Shown piece by piece: positions 11,171 through 22,171 of a stretch of DNA of 64,000 bases. The DNA comes from Prorocentrum cordatum. Its lineage: Eukaryota > Sar > Dinophyceae > Prorocentrales > Prorocentraceae. Made by a program: the position numbers and the translations under genes. The stretch lies in assembly GCA_963575745.1 (NCBI GenBank), contig CAUYUJ010000148.1:109501-173500 (forward strand), in the 5' to 3' direction. A model generated the notes under the pieces. It was not told where the DNA came from. It ran no database searches and saw only the letters and a program-made list of their open reading frames with translations. How positions within the stretch are numbered: the first letter of the stretch is position 1; every line of letters begins with the position of its first letter.

Positions 11171-12754
11171 CCCAACAGATGGCAGCCTCTCTACCTCTAC
11201 CTCTGCTCTACCTCTGCTCTAACCTGACTCCCCCCAAAACCATAGCAGACGAAACCAGCGAACAAGGTTTCACTGGGTCAAGCTGTCGCACGCCGGACTC
11301 TCCTCTGGGCAGATGGCGGGCCGCGTAAGGGGCGCGGGCGGGACTCGGCGGGCAAGTCGCCGCGAGGGAGGCAAGGGTGATGCAGATTGCCCAACAGATG
11401 TGCAGCCCCCACCTCCCCCCCTAGCGAATCCACGGCAGCACGCGTCTAGATAGCACCCACAGAAACATACATAGCACCAGAGGGAAACCCCCATCAGTGG
11501 ATGCCCTGGACCTTTCGCACGCAGCCCACGCCTGCCATCGCCTTCATTCTCTTTCGTTATCGTTCTCGATGCGTTTCCTCTCTCCCTCTCTCTCTCGTAC
11601 GCATTGACTTGCTACGCCATCGCACCTCACAACACACTCTAGTGTCCCAGACCCACTCTCAGCTGTATCCATACATCGAGGAATCCGAATGATGCCACGC
11701 TCCTCCGATGAGGGCAGCATCTATCGTTCTTGGATGGGCTGGTGTGGATAACTCTTGGTTAGCGGGCACGCGAAACGAGTCGAACGCCGAGCGTGCTAGG
11801 GCGGGCCACGCCGGTAGCGAAATGAAAAACAGTACAGGCGGCGACGCGCGAGGAGCCGCAAAACCGACCAGGCGGTCAGCAGCAGAAGAGCGTGCCGTAG
11901 GCTGGTGGGGATAAGCGAAGTTTAGGAATTCGACGCACCTCAACACCGCACGCATCCGTCGGACAATATCCCCGCAACTGCACGGATGGACACCGTGTGG
12001 CTCACAAGATCATGATCTCGACGTTGCGCCACGCACAGTCGACTAGAACCATTCCAACCATTCCACCGATGGCGTGCGAATTGCTTGCAAAATGCGGGTC
12101 TCGCCGAAGTGCCGAATATATTCGTCGTACAGGTTAGCGACATCTACACGGACGGAGGCAATCAATTCTCCAAGTTTGGCTCTCGCTTGGGCGGCGCGCA
12201 CATTCGCCTTCCCAAACCTCACATTTGCTCGCATTGGGGAAAGCACCTTTTCGAACTTATCCTCTCGCCAAGATGCTGCGCACCTCCTTCCTAGACAGAA
12301 TTTGCAACACGTGCGCGGGTGACTTGCGATTCCATTTCAAAATGAGGATGTCGCGTTACGCATGCTCGAATTCGACTGCCAAAATACCAATGGTTTGCAA
12401 CAACTACACGAATGGAAAACAACTCTTCTTCAAAGCGGAACTCTCGCTTGAGATCTCCTCTAATCCGACGGCTGCAAGTCCACCAGTGCGCAACAATTTG
12501 ACCGACAGGGGACGGTTCCGTTTCAATTGTGGGCTCTCTCTCTCTCTATCTCCCTATAGTTACACTTCCTCACGCTTCACCGTCGCTGTCATCCTGAACA
12601 ATCTTTCAGGAAGGAACATCAAGAGAAGCGCGCGACCACGAATCCTCACCACGGAGTGCCTAGCACTGCAGCGAGAAACAGACGATCACCAATCAACCAG
12701 GAACGCTACACGAGACAACCTGTCACAGGCAAGTTTTAAACTGTTACCTGGGAT
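11171..12754. other. no gene recognised
   Basis: Mixed-composition sequence with short frames only. There is a small CT-rich tract near 12534-12560. The sequence GCAGATTGCCCAACAGATG near 11380 repeats GACTGCCCAACAGATGGCAG near 11166, a short local duplication. Confidence 0.45.
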
Positions 12755-14390
12755 AATAGGAAGTGAAACTATGAATATGATAAGCCATGGGGGAGGGGAG
12801 GGGAAGGAGGAAAGCAGACGCACACATACACACGCACGAGCACTAGAAGAAACGAATCCGAAGCGAGAAAGGGGTAGAGGTGGATCCTTTCAGAGGCGGG
12901 GATCTCGGCAGAATGGCAGGCCAAATAATCGGTCGCCATTGAAGGGGGCACTTCCCGTATTGAAGACGAAAGCTGGTAGGTGCGCGTGGGGAAGGCGACG
13001 ACGGACGGAACGGCACATTGAAGCGTTATAGATACATCATGGGTCCACTCTGCTCCTCATCCACCTCCCGCCCCCAAACGGCGCCGACACCGCCATCAAC
13101 GCCAAAAAAAACCACGATCGGCCCGAAATGGTTGCGTGATCACATGCTCCTGACCGAACAAACATGACTGCCCATGATGGGCATACATGGGCAGCCCTCT
13201 GTCGCTACTCTGTTAATCGTGAGCCACATCTACATCTCAGAGAGGGGAGGCTGGGAAAGGGCATCCCGCTCTTGCCCAGATGTATGGCTGCCGTGATCGC
13301 CGCGCCGACCTCCAAAACCAACCCAGGAACACCCAGAATCGAATCGATAAGTCGGACAGGCGATCGCGATGAATCGGGTCAACAGAAATCAGCAACCAAA
13401 TAGGAAAGTCGAAATGGACAGGCTGGTCCAGTGGGACATCGGAGCCCACATCGGAAACCTAAGTCGAATCGCGTAGGAACCGTATTCGATCGAAATCGAA
13501 TCAACTCGGGTCGGAAGAGTCGAAACGAGCCCTGGAAATTTGGTTCGGGGTCGGATTTGGTTCGGGTGGCCTAGGAGAACAAGAAAGGAATATAATTGTG
13601 ACAAGCCATGGAATAGAAAGAGGAAAACACACATACAGACACACGCACGAGCAGTAGGAGAAACGAGTCCGAAGCTAGAAGTCAAGGGGTAGAGGTGGAT
13701 CCTCTCAGAAACGGGAATCTCGGCAAAATGGCACGCCAAATAATCCCTCGCCATTGAAGCGCGCGCTTCCCGTATTGAAAACGAAAGCTGGCAGGTGCGC
13801 GTGAGGAAGGCGACGACCGACGGACGGGACGGCACATTGAAGCGTTATGGATACATCCTGGGTCCACTCTGCTCCTCGACGTCGACACCGCCGTCAACGC
13901 CGACGAAGGAACACGACGATTACCCCGAAACTTGTGCGTGATAGCGGGTCTTTAACTAAAGAACATGAGTGTCCACGATGGATTTCCATGGGTAGCCTTT
14001 TGTCGCTACAGTGTTAATCGTGAGCCACGTTTGTATCGCAGAAAAGGGGGGCTGAGAAAGGGGCATCCCACTCTTGCCACGATTTGTGGCTGCCACGATC
14101 GCCGCGCCGACCTCCAAAACCAACCAAACAGCGCCCATCATCGAATCGATAAATCGAATTTGCGATCGAAACGAACCGGATCTACAAACATCTGCAACCA
14201 ACACGGGAGAAGTCGAATCTGTGGAAATTGAAGGGCTAATCGGGTGGGACCGCGGGGCCCACAGCGGAAACCAAAATCTGATCGAATCATGACGGGATTC
14301 GATCGACAGCGAACCAAATCGGGACGGAGGAATCGAAACAAGCCTTGGAGAATTTGGTTCGGGGCCGGATACCACGCAACGAAGAAAAAA
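12755..14390 (+). repeat. 0.8-kb tandem duplication
   Basis: 12760-13570 and 13571-14390 are diverged direct copies in the same order. Landmarks are GATAAGCCATGG and GACAAGCCATGG, GGGGTAGAGGTGGATCC, TTCCCGTATTGAA, GGCACATTGAAGCGTTAT, GGGTCCACTCTGCTCCTC, TGTTAATCGTGAGCCAC, GATCGCCGCGCCGACCTCCA and GAATTTGGTTCGGGG. Similarity is high but clearly not identical. Open frames do not stay open in both copies. Confidence 0.85.
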
Positions 14391-14696
14391 GGGAATTGCT
14401 ACAGGCAGAAGAGGAGGACGAGGAGGAAAAGGAAGAGGAAAGAGAAAAAGGAACCCTGGACACCTGGGACGCGGCCAGAGGAGGGCAGACCTCCAAAAAC
14501 GGTCACCACAAATCGAGGATTCGGCGGCCAAAATCCACACACTATGGTGGGCCTGTCTTCCACCACCAACACCATAACTTGGAGGGGCGAAGGATGTGGT
14601 TGACAACGAGGAGGAAGAGGAGGACGAATAGAACGAGGAGGAAAAAGGAGGAGGGGGAGGGTGGGGAGGAGGAGGAGGACGAGGACGAGGAGAAAA

Positions 14697-14727
<31 letters not shown>

Positions 14728-14770
14728 GGAAGACGGAGGGGAGGAGGAGGAGGAGGAGGAGGAGGACCCT
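14391..14770. repeat. GAG-rich tract after the duplication
   Basis: Starts with AGAGGAGGACGAGGAGG and ends with about 140 bp of GAG/GAC triplets at 14625-14765. Glu- and Arg-rich frames over it are artefacts. Confidence 0.85.
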
Positions 14771-15296
14771 CTCCCCCCCTACTCGTATAGTGGTGGTAAT
14801 GGGGAAAAGCCAATCACCCCACCGTCGCCGATCAACGATCCAGGCAACTCGATGCGAGGCAAGGGTCGGTTTCGAAATGCGTCACACGCGCGGCGAAATC
14901 CGAACCCCACCCACGTCCCCCATCGGTTCTGGCAAATCGATGGTTGGTGCAGGCAGGGCACGGATGTCGCCGCCGAAATCGTCTTTTACCTCAGGACCAA
15001 TGTCATTCATTGGCTCCCCGGTTCGGCGGTCCAAAACCAGACCCACGACCCGTCCCAAGGGCGCGCCCCGACCACAACTTTCGAGAGTAATCCGGCCGTG
15101 GCGACGAGTGAGGACTCCAGCGAAGCAGCAGACACGATGATAAAAAGCAACGAACATCGAAGTTCAAGCTCGAAGTTCGAGTGGTTTTTTTGTGTCGTCA
15201 AGCGCCGCGGCGGATCCATCGCAAACGCACGCTCGACGCGCACCCTGAACTCGTAGAGCAGCGCGAGCACCCAATAGAGCATCACGAGATGCCGGT
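14771..15296. other. no gene recognised
   Basis: Open on several frames without recognisable content. It lies beyond the 3' end of the LINE fragment that begins at 15297. Confidence 0.45.
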
Positions 15297-15667
15297 TCAG
15301 CCGGCCACCTCAGCCTGCAGTTCGGCGGCCCAGGCAAAGCGGTCCCCGCCGAGGGCGGTTCGCAGCTGCCGCGCCTTGGCGCGGTGCAGCGCGACGTTGA
15401 GCTCAGCGGCCCAGCGCTGCGCCAGGGCGCTGGCCACCGCCGCGGCGCGCTCCTCGTCCACCAGTTCCGCTTGGTCCCGCGCGAGCTGGCGGCGGTAGCG
15501 CAGCGCCGCCCTGCGGGGCCCTGCCGCGCCGCCCGCCTGTTTCAACAGCAAGCGGCGCCAACGGTCAGGGGCAGCGGGCCTCGGGGTACCGCCGCCTCTC
15601 GTCGGCCTCGGCCGCGGCGTTGACCGCGCCCTCGCGCTGGGCCGCGGCGCCCAGCCCGTCGGCGTCT
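15297..15667 (-). pseudogene. LINE reverse-transcriptase protein, C-terminal half
   Basis: Read on the minus strand from 15667, the frame starts with residues matching GDADGLGAAAQREG and continues to an in-frame TGA within a CP-stop-PLAPLAVET context. After a frameshift it continues as an Ala/Arg-rich tail with HRAKARQLRTALGG near the end. This is the C-terminal tail I associate with dinoflagellate LINE-type RT proteins. Its upstream half lies 17.3 kb away at 33954-32977, and the two halves join in frame once the intervening element and one CCGG are removed. It is certainly non-functional as it stands. Confidence 0.75.
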
Positions 15668-15671
15668 CCGG
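15668..15671. other. target-site duplication CCGG, left
   Basis: CCGG directly abuts the TIR, which begins CTTACTCAGCC. Keeping one copy of CCGG restores the interrupted reading frame. Confidence 0.75.
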
Positions 15672-15716
15672 CTTACTCAGCCACAGTGGTATTTTGGAAT
15701 GCTTGGGGCGGGCGGG
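15672..15716. repeat. left terminal inverted repeat
   Basis: Starts CTTACTCAGCCACAGTGG. It matches the reverse complement of 32928-32972 over 45 bp with two mismatches, at TIR positions 24 and 42. Confidence 0.9.
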
Positions 15717-15805
15717 ACATAAACAGCGGGGTGTTTATTTGGGAACGTGAAAGCGACTTCTCCAGAGGCAGAGGGCTTAATCGAAACATCAATTTAAGCA
15801 ACTCC

Positions 15806-15935
15806 TCCTCATCATCGTCGTCCTCCTCCTCCTTCTCCTGTTGCTCCTCCTCCTTCTCGTCCTCCTCCTCCTCCTCCTCCTCCTCCTCCTCCTCCTCCTC
15901 CTCTTCCTCCTCCTCCTCCTCCTCCTCCCCCTTTC
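15806..15935. repeat. CTC microsatellite inside the left TIR
   Basis: Imperfect TCC/CTC run, followed by CCTCCCCC. Confidence 0.95.
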
Positions 15936-16118
15936 AGCTGCAATGTTTGCGCTGTAGGTTCTGCCCCACTCACGGTAACAGCGCAAGTTTCTTGGAGGCC
16001 GAGGGAGCAGCAGCAGACAGATTCCCAGGAAGAGTTTCGACGAACGCACGTAGCGCTCAGGGCCACTTAGGGGCTTGAGGCTTGGGCCCCAAGGGGGCCT
16101 CCCCCTCCTCATCCTCCT

Positions 16119-16138
16119 CCGTAGCAGATCTACTCAAG
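16119..16138 (+). other. candidate relict spliced leader
   Basis: Begins CCGTAGC and ends CTCAAG, as DinoSL does. The 7-nt middle has diverged and lost one base. It lies 57 bp before the ATG of the following gene. Confidence 0.5.
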
Positions 16139-16195
16139 TTGTCAAGCAGTTCCTCTGTTCGGCTTTGAGTGCGCGAGATCGTACGCCTTTCCGCC

Positions 16196-16972
16196 ATGCC
16201 AGTGGTGGACTCCCGCAGCGCGACGCCATCGGCTGAGCAACCGCCGCCCGTCGCCGTCTACCTCAAAAACTTCAACGTATGGTACACCATGGACTTGGAA
16301 GTGCAGGAGAACTCGACGCTCGATAACCCGCTTCGTTTCCCTGTGATCCAGGCCAAGGAGCAGCTGTGCTTGCGCTTCAGCTGCTTTACTACCCCCGAGA
16401 AGGTGAATTTCGCCCGGTGCTCCGGACAGCGCGGCGCTGACCCGATTGGTGGCGCGCCGCTCGACAAGGATGGCTACGTGCTCTACACTTCTTGGTTCAT
16501 GGCGTGGGAGGACAACGGCAGCACCCCCGACTCGTCGTCGCATGACCACCTCGGCTCTAGCGGAGGCTCTGTGAACTACCGTCGCGGCCACGCTGGCACC
16601 GGCACTGTCAGCTCCATCGACGACGACGACGCGTCCCAGAGCGACCTCGAAGCCTACGTCCGCAGCCCCACTCAGACTCAGGCTCAGCGCTATGTCCAGC
16701 CTCCAGGGGACCGCCGTGCGTTCATTCAGGTCATGGTCTACGTGGAGGCGTGCGACGAGTGGGCCACGTTCGTCTTGCCCAATGCAACCCCGCCGACCAT
16801 CAAGGAACTCAAGATTGTGGTGGTGGGCAACATTCCAGACCCCGACCTCACGACGGACCATCTCGTCATCTGTACCATCGTCGATGGCCGCAAGTCCGAC
16901 GAGGTGCACGATCACACCCTGGTCTTGGACAACAAGCCGTGGCACATGGTGAGCTTGGAGGACGTCCAGTAA
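16196..16972 (+). CDS. hypothetical protein, 258 aa
   Basis: An intact single-exon frame with GC-rich third positions, the best-preserved gene in the window. The ATG at 16196 is preferred: the frame stays open upstream to a GTG at 16169, but this ATG has the CCGCC-ATG-C context. Residues 1-18 are Ser/Thr/Pro-rich. Residues 22-90 form a globular-looking segment including NFNVWYTMDLEVQE and CLRFSCF. Residues 100-155 are Ser/Asp-rich and probably disordered, with SSIDDDDASQSD. Residues 170-258 form a second hydrophobic/acidic segment with IKELKIVVVGNIPDPDLTTD. No signal peptide, membrane segment or catalytic motif was recognised. A candidate relict leader lies upstream and there is no intron, so a retrogene origin is plausible. 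Function is unknown. Confidence 0.7.
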   Translation: MPVVDSRSATPSAEQPPPVAVYLKNFNVWYTMDLEVQENSTLDNPLRFPVIQAKEQLCLRFSCFTTPEKVNFARCSGQRGADPIGGAPLDKDGYVLYTSWFMAWEDNGSTPDSSSHDHLGSSGGSVNYRRGHAGTGTVSSIDDDDASQSDLEAYVRSPTQTQAQRYVQPPGDRRAFIQVMVYVEACDEWATFVLPNATPPTIKELKIVVVGNIPDPDLTTDHLVICTIVDGRKSDEVHDHTLVLDNKPWHMVSLEDVQ

Positions 16973-18309
16973 CGTAATAAGTGCTAGCCAGCGCGGCGGG
17001 CGATGCTGCCCAGCCGGCGCATGCAGCGAAGGGCGGGCGCGGCATTTTGCGTCTGAGCCCTTGCTTGCGAGCAAATCATTTTCCTCCGCCCTCTTTTTTC
17101 TCCTTCCCCCTCCTATCCATTCCAGGTATCCCCCATCCTCCTCCTCCTCCTCCCTCTCCCCGTCCCCCTCCTCGTCCTCCTCCTTATCTTCCTCCTCCTC
17201 CTATTCCTTTTCACTCTCTCTTCTTGCGTATGTACGCTACCCCTCTCACCTCCCATCGCCCCCTCCTTGGCAATCCGTGCTCGCCCTCCTCCCGTTCCCT
17301 TCTCTTCGGAGTCCAGGGCCCTGGGGGACGTCTTGGATCCAGGGTCCTCGGGAGGGCCCTGGAATCTTCTGAGGTCCCCAGGGGATTTCTTCTCGGCGCC
17401 CTCGGGGGCACGCTGAAATGGGAGGGAGACGACGGCGAACAGGGGGAGGAGGACGGGTGGGTGGAGGAGGAGGAGGAAGAGGAGGAGGAGGAGGAGGAGG
17501 AGGAGGAGGAGGAGGAGGAGGAGGAGGAGGAGGAGGAGGGGAGGAGGAGGAGGAGGAGGAGGAGGAGGAGGAGGAGAGGAGGAGGAGGAGGAGGAGGAGG
17601 AGGAGGAGGAGGAGGAGGTAGAGAGGAGGAGTAGGAGAGGCGTAGGAGGGGGAGGGTGGGGGAGGAGGGGGGGCAGGAGGTAGAGGAGGAGGGGGAGGAG
17701 CAGCAGCAGCAGCAGCAGCAGCAGAAGTTTTCGCGCGCCCTCGGCCTCTGGAGGCCGTTTTTGAGGTCGCAGGGGGTCGGACCGCCGCCGCGACCGTCGC
17801 CGCCGTCGTCGTCGCCGCCGCCTGTCGCCGCCGTCCTCGTCGACGCCGCCGTCCCTGGCCCCCGGCGGCGGGGTGCGGCGGCGCCGCCTTGGCCACGAAG
17901 CGCGGCCGCCGCCACGGGGGGGCGGCGCGCGCGGGGGGGCCCTCCTCCTCCTCCTCCTCCTCCTCCTCCTCCTACTCCTCCTCCCTCCTCCGCCCCTCCT
18001 CCTCTCTCCTCCTCCTCCTCCTCCCCCCTCCTCCTCCCCTCCCCCCCCCCCTCCTCCCTCCTCCTTCATCCTCGTCCCCTTTCTGATCCTCTCCTTCTCA
18101 TCCTTCGCCCCCCCCCTCTTCAAGCCCTCTCGACGGCGCTGGAGCGATGAGGGGGGGGGGGGGGGGGGGGGCGGAGGAGGCGATGAAGATGCGCGTGTGT
18201 TTTTCCATGGTGAGCTCATGGCCCAAGAAGTCCTACAAATGTCTGCGTGTTAACCACGAGTGACAATCCCGATTCACAGGCAACACAACTGACAAGGTCA
18301 GGCCTAACT
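16973..18309. repeat. inverted GGA and CTC microsatellite block with a CAG tract
   Basis: A GGA tract at about 17463-17622 faces a CTC tract at about 17940-18065. A run of about eight CAG units lies at 17701-17727. GCC/GTC-rich triplets fill 17780-17880. The very long open frames on both strands (up to 368 codons) are repeat artefacts. No gene is supported. Confidence 0.85.
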
Positions 18310-18732
18310 TTAGTAGGGCATCCAACCACGCGTCATTCTCCTAAAAGCCACTATGCCCCATCTTGTGCGGCTAGCCTCACCCTGGCATTCGCTGAACATT
18401 GCCCTCGGACAGGTAGTCTTGACGTACTTACAGCACCTGATGCAGACGAGGATGTTTTTCATCTCGTTTCTGTTGTTGTCGCGGACTGCGGCAGCCCGGA
18501 GCTCGTGCGTCGGGTGAGCATTGGACACGATCCCGCGACGATAGATGTCTTCGTCGTCGTACTTCAGGCAAGATTGCCACGACTGTGGCAAGACGAGGCC
18601 GTTGCCCAAGTTGTTGCCGCGAAATCCCTCGGCGTCCTTAGGCGACCCCGGGCGATTTGGGTCTGACACGAGACTGTGTGGCGAGCTCGGGCGGCCCGAA
18701 GGATTGAACGGCAAATGATACAGCATTGACAT
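18310..18732 (-). CDS. hypothetical 140-aa fragment with Cys cluster
   Basis: A non-repetitive minus-strand frame from ATG 18732. The middle contains WQSCLKYDDEDIYRRG, followed by a C-x2-CC-x6-C-x6-C arrangement (CIRCCKYVKTTCPRAMFSEC) that could bind zinc. A weak DinoSL-like stretch (TAGC, TTTT and GCT blocks retained, 12 of 21 positions) lies 48-70 bp upstream, at 18780-18800. No family was recognised. It may be a small gene or the last part of a longer protein. Confidence 0.4.
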   Translation of the reverse strand: MSMLYHLPFNPSGRPSSPHSLVSDPNRPGSPKDAEGFRGNNLGNGLVLPQSWQSCLKYDDEDIYRRGIVSNAHPTHELRAAAVRDNNRNEMKNILVCIRCCKYVKTTCPRAMFSECQGEASRTRWGIVAFRRMTRGWMPY

Positions 18733-18959
18733 TGCTGTGCTGGCCCTGGTTGTGAGGTTGGAGAAGAGCGAAACACAAAGAAAGCTAAAACAGCTATGAT
18801 GGGACGCGATGCCGATGAGATGGCAACGACGATGCTGCGGTGAGGAGGGAGGTGACGCGGCGACCTCGGGCCGATCGGCTTCATTGATGGGGCCGCCGGG
18901 GGGCCCGACCCCCTGGCGGCCTCAAAACGGCCTCCCGAGGCCGAGTGCGCAAGCAAAAG

Positions 18960-19310
18960 CTCTGGAGGTTTCAACGAGGTCCTTTCCTCCTCCTCCTCCT
19001 CCTCCTTCTCCCCCCATCTGCTCCTCTTCTGCTCATCCTCCGCCTCCTCCTCTCCAGCCCGTCGTCCTCCAGCCCTCTGGCCAGCGGCTGCCCTCCTCGT
19101 AGGCGCCTTCAATCCACGCCCCCCCCCCCCCCCCCTCTCTTCATCTGTCTCAGACGCCCGAGGGGGGGAAGAGGGGCACTGGAAGGCCCCGCCCCCCAGC
19201 GGAGGAGGCGGAGGTGGAGGGGGCGGAGGGGGGGGGGAGATAGTAGGAGGAGGAGGAGGGAGAGAGGACGAAAAGGAGGAGGAGGAGGAGGGGGCCAGGA
19301 ATGATTTTTT
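18960..19310. repeat. CTC tract facing GGA tract
   Basis: TCC/CTC triplets at about 18985-19060, a poly-C run near 19120-19135, and GGA-rich DNA at about 19200-19290. Overlapping long frames on both strands are artefacts. Confidence 0.9.
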
Positions 19311-21315
19311 AGTTCGCCGCGCACCCCCCAACGTCTACACGCTGAACGAACTTGAGGAAATCCCACCAGTCCAGCACGTGCCTTGCGACTGCAGGCGTTA
19401 AGGCTGGCTTTACAACCTCAGCCTCACGCTTCGTCGCTAGCCCCGATACACGCGCCTTTTTTTTGCCTCAGCTTTCGCCCTCTCGAAAGCGTCAGGGGGC
19501 CCTAATAAGGTCCACTGGCTTTGGGATTCGCCTGCGATGTTGCGCACCAGATCTGATAGGCGAGGGTTCGCAGCTCTGAAACGGTCGGACACCCGCACTT
19601 GTCGCAGCATACTGACTGCTGAGATGCACGAAATCACAGGCCCTGAACGCACGCCAAGGACAACCTCAGGCGTGCAGACAATACCACCTCGCAACACAGC
19701 GGCGGCCAGAATGTGATTGCCTGGGTCGGCTGGGTCGCTCACAACGAAAATGTCGGGAATGGTGTGCACACCGAACACGTTAGAACTCTCGACGCCACCA
19801 CTGCGAAGCTTTCTTCTGACAGGGCTGATCTGCGAGGGAGTCATCTCAGCCTCAGCGAAATAACAAAGCCCCCCCTTCAGCTGCGATATCGGCGGCAGGC
19901 GGCCACCTTCGACCTTCTTGTCTAAAGCCGCTTCCCTGTTGACCCGCTTGACTGCGAGGCCCCTCAAGTGCGCGCCGTAGTCGGTGGCCTTTGCCCGGAG
20001 GGATGGATCGGCATCAGCTTCCTCGTCGGTCAAGTGGTTGCTCAGGTGCGCCTCGAACCTGAACTTGGTAGCCTTCTGCGCCTGGAACGCGGCTTCCTTC
20101 TGGTGGCCATCGGTCCAGCTGGGGTCACCAGCAGTAGCTCCAGCACTCTCAATCCACGATGTCGAAGAGCGAGGCATCGCCAAAGCGTCCACGACGACCT
20201 TTTCCACGGCCGCCTTCCGTTTGCGAAGCCACGCCGTCGGTGTATTCGTTGACCCAGAGTTGGATGACCTACATGCCTTCCACTTGTCTACTGCTCCATC
20301 CCTGCTAACGCCGTAACACGAATTCCACACTTCTTGGGCTCGCTGGGCAATGCACAGGACTGAAGGTGTATCCTTAGGCCGATCGACAACCAATTTGATC
20401 TCATCGCATTCTGTCGATTCTGTCCCGTGCAATCTCCTGTCTCCGAAAACCCACATGCACTTTATGAAATCTTGTTCAATTCTTGAGGCGCAAGCTTTGA
20501 ATGTACTGAAGCGGTACAACAGCTTCTTCAGCTCATCATTCGAGGTTCGACAATCGGCGCTCTTGTTCATGGCATCTGACTTCGAAACGGCAAACTTCCA
20601 GCCATCGAGATTGGAGCAGTCCTCAGAATTCACGCGGGACTGGGCTGTTCGCCAATGAGAACCGAGCTGGGCCTTAAGCGCGGCCCCATCAAGTTTCAAT
20701 GCGCGTGCCAACTTTTTGATGTGGTGATCCCGACTGGCAATCGAATTTACACTCTCCCTAGCCCGCTGCTTCTTGAAGGAATTGCCCAAGCTCAATACAC
20801 AGAAACTTTGCAGCAACTCGAACGCAGGGTACTCAGCTTTGACAACCTGAATACAAAGTTTAACCCGCCGCCCCAGATGGCGCAAATTGTTCGTCACTAC
20901 ATCCATTGGAACACCCCCCCCCCGATTGCCCACTGCGTTGAACTTCCCGTTGCGCATCGGCAGTGTAACTGGATTGTTTTCAAGGTGTCCAACATGAACG
21001 AAGTGTAGCTGGTAATCGTCGTGATCGTGCCCTCTTGGTACAATTCGATAACCCGAATGAGAAAGTAGTACACGTCCGAGTTGATCTCGGCGGCGTCGGC
21101 GGAGTCAAAGTCGCCAGCTCATCGAGCAAATTCCAAGCCGTCGTCGGCGGCGTCAGCCATCATGCTCAAGAGCACCGCCTTGGACGTCGCGATAGTTTCG
21201 ATGAATGCCACGGCGTGGTGGGCGTCTGAGGACGTCCTCATGATACGCGCGTCGCGCGCCGTCAGGCAGAGCGGGGCGAACCAGAGCACCCACCTCACGA
21301 CGCGATCAAACCAGC

Positions 21316-21660
21316 CGTTGCCACCAAACTGTTTCTAACACACAACAAAAACCTTAGAGCCCGGGAAGGAGGCGGAGGAGGAGGAGGCGAAGGCGAAGGA
21401 GGAGGAGGGGGAGGAGTACTAGGACCCCATGCCCGCCACGGGCGGCCCGCCCCCTCCTTCGCCCCCTCCTCCCCCTTCCGCCGCCCCCTCTCCTCGTCCT
21501 CGAGTCTTCTTCTCCTCATCCCCGTCCTCCTCCTCTCCTCCTCCTCCTCCTCCTGCTCCTCCTCCTTCTCCCAACTCAACGTTATTGTGTTTCCCCTCCC
21601 CCCATGGGAGTTGCGTGGCATGGCTGGTTCTCCCGCGACTGGCGTGGCCCCCCACGGGCG
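21316..21660 (-). repeat. GAG/CTC tract between coding segments
   Basis: GGA triplets (21365-21420) and CTC triplets (21490-21570) separate the SAKHRFES segment from the segment starting QFGGNGWFD. Either an intron filled with microsatellite or a repeat insertion. Confidence 0.6.
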
Positions 21661-21889
21661 CCGCATAGCTCTCGAAACGGTGTTTCGCTGAATGGAGACT
21701 CATCAGTGAAGAGTTGTTCCGCTTGAGCCCCTGGTCAAACTGGTCGCGCCGGTGGGTGACCAGATTTCGCAACACCAGCGAATGGTCGATCTTTTGAACG
21801 AATCTGTCCTTGCGAGTAAGGAAGAACTGGATCATGGCATTTATCTGGTCGTCAGCTTTCCAGGGTCTGCTCAACATCCTGGGGCGGGG

Positions 21890-22171
21890 GCGACGACGAC
21901 GACGGCGGCGGCGGCGGCGACGACGACGACGTCGACAACGACGACAACGACGACGATGACGACGAAGACGACGAAGACGACGATGACGTCGACGACGGCA
22001 ACGACGATACGACGAATACCATGCTGGCGACAACGAAGGTGTGAGGCGCCCCGTCGCCGTTGCTGATACCGCTCCCCCATCTCTCCCTGGGGTTTAGCGC
22101 TTTTGGGGGGTATTTCGGGGGACCTTCATTCAGCGCTGTCATTCATCGCCGTCGTCGTCGTCGTCGTCATA
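21890..22171 (-). repeat. GTC/GAC-rich probable intron
   Basis: On the minus strand this begins GTAAAATG directly after AACGAGG and ends CCGCCCCAG before GATGTTGAG. Two GTC triplet runs lie inside. The flanking frames do not match in phase, so the splice is not confirmed. Confidence 0.45.

Noticed and set aside
15668-15671. CCGG as the outer four bases of the TIR, with no target duplication
   Set aside because: CCGG is palindromic so this is possible in principle, but removing both copies breaks the host reading frame whereas keeping one restores it.
17113-18219. A 368-codon minus-strand frame and rivals across the GGA/CTC block
   Set aside because: Composed almost entirely of microsatellite translation, with equally long rivals in other frames.
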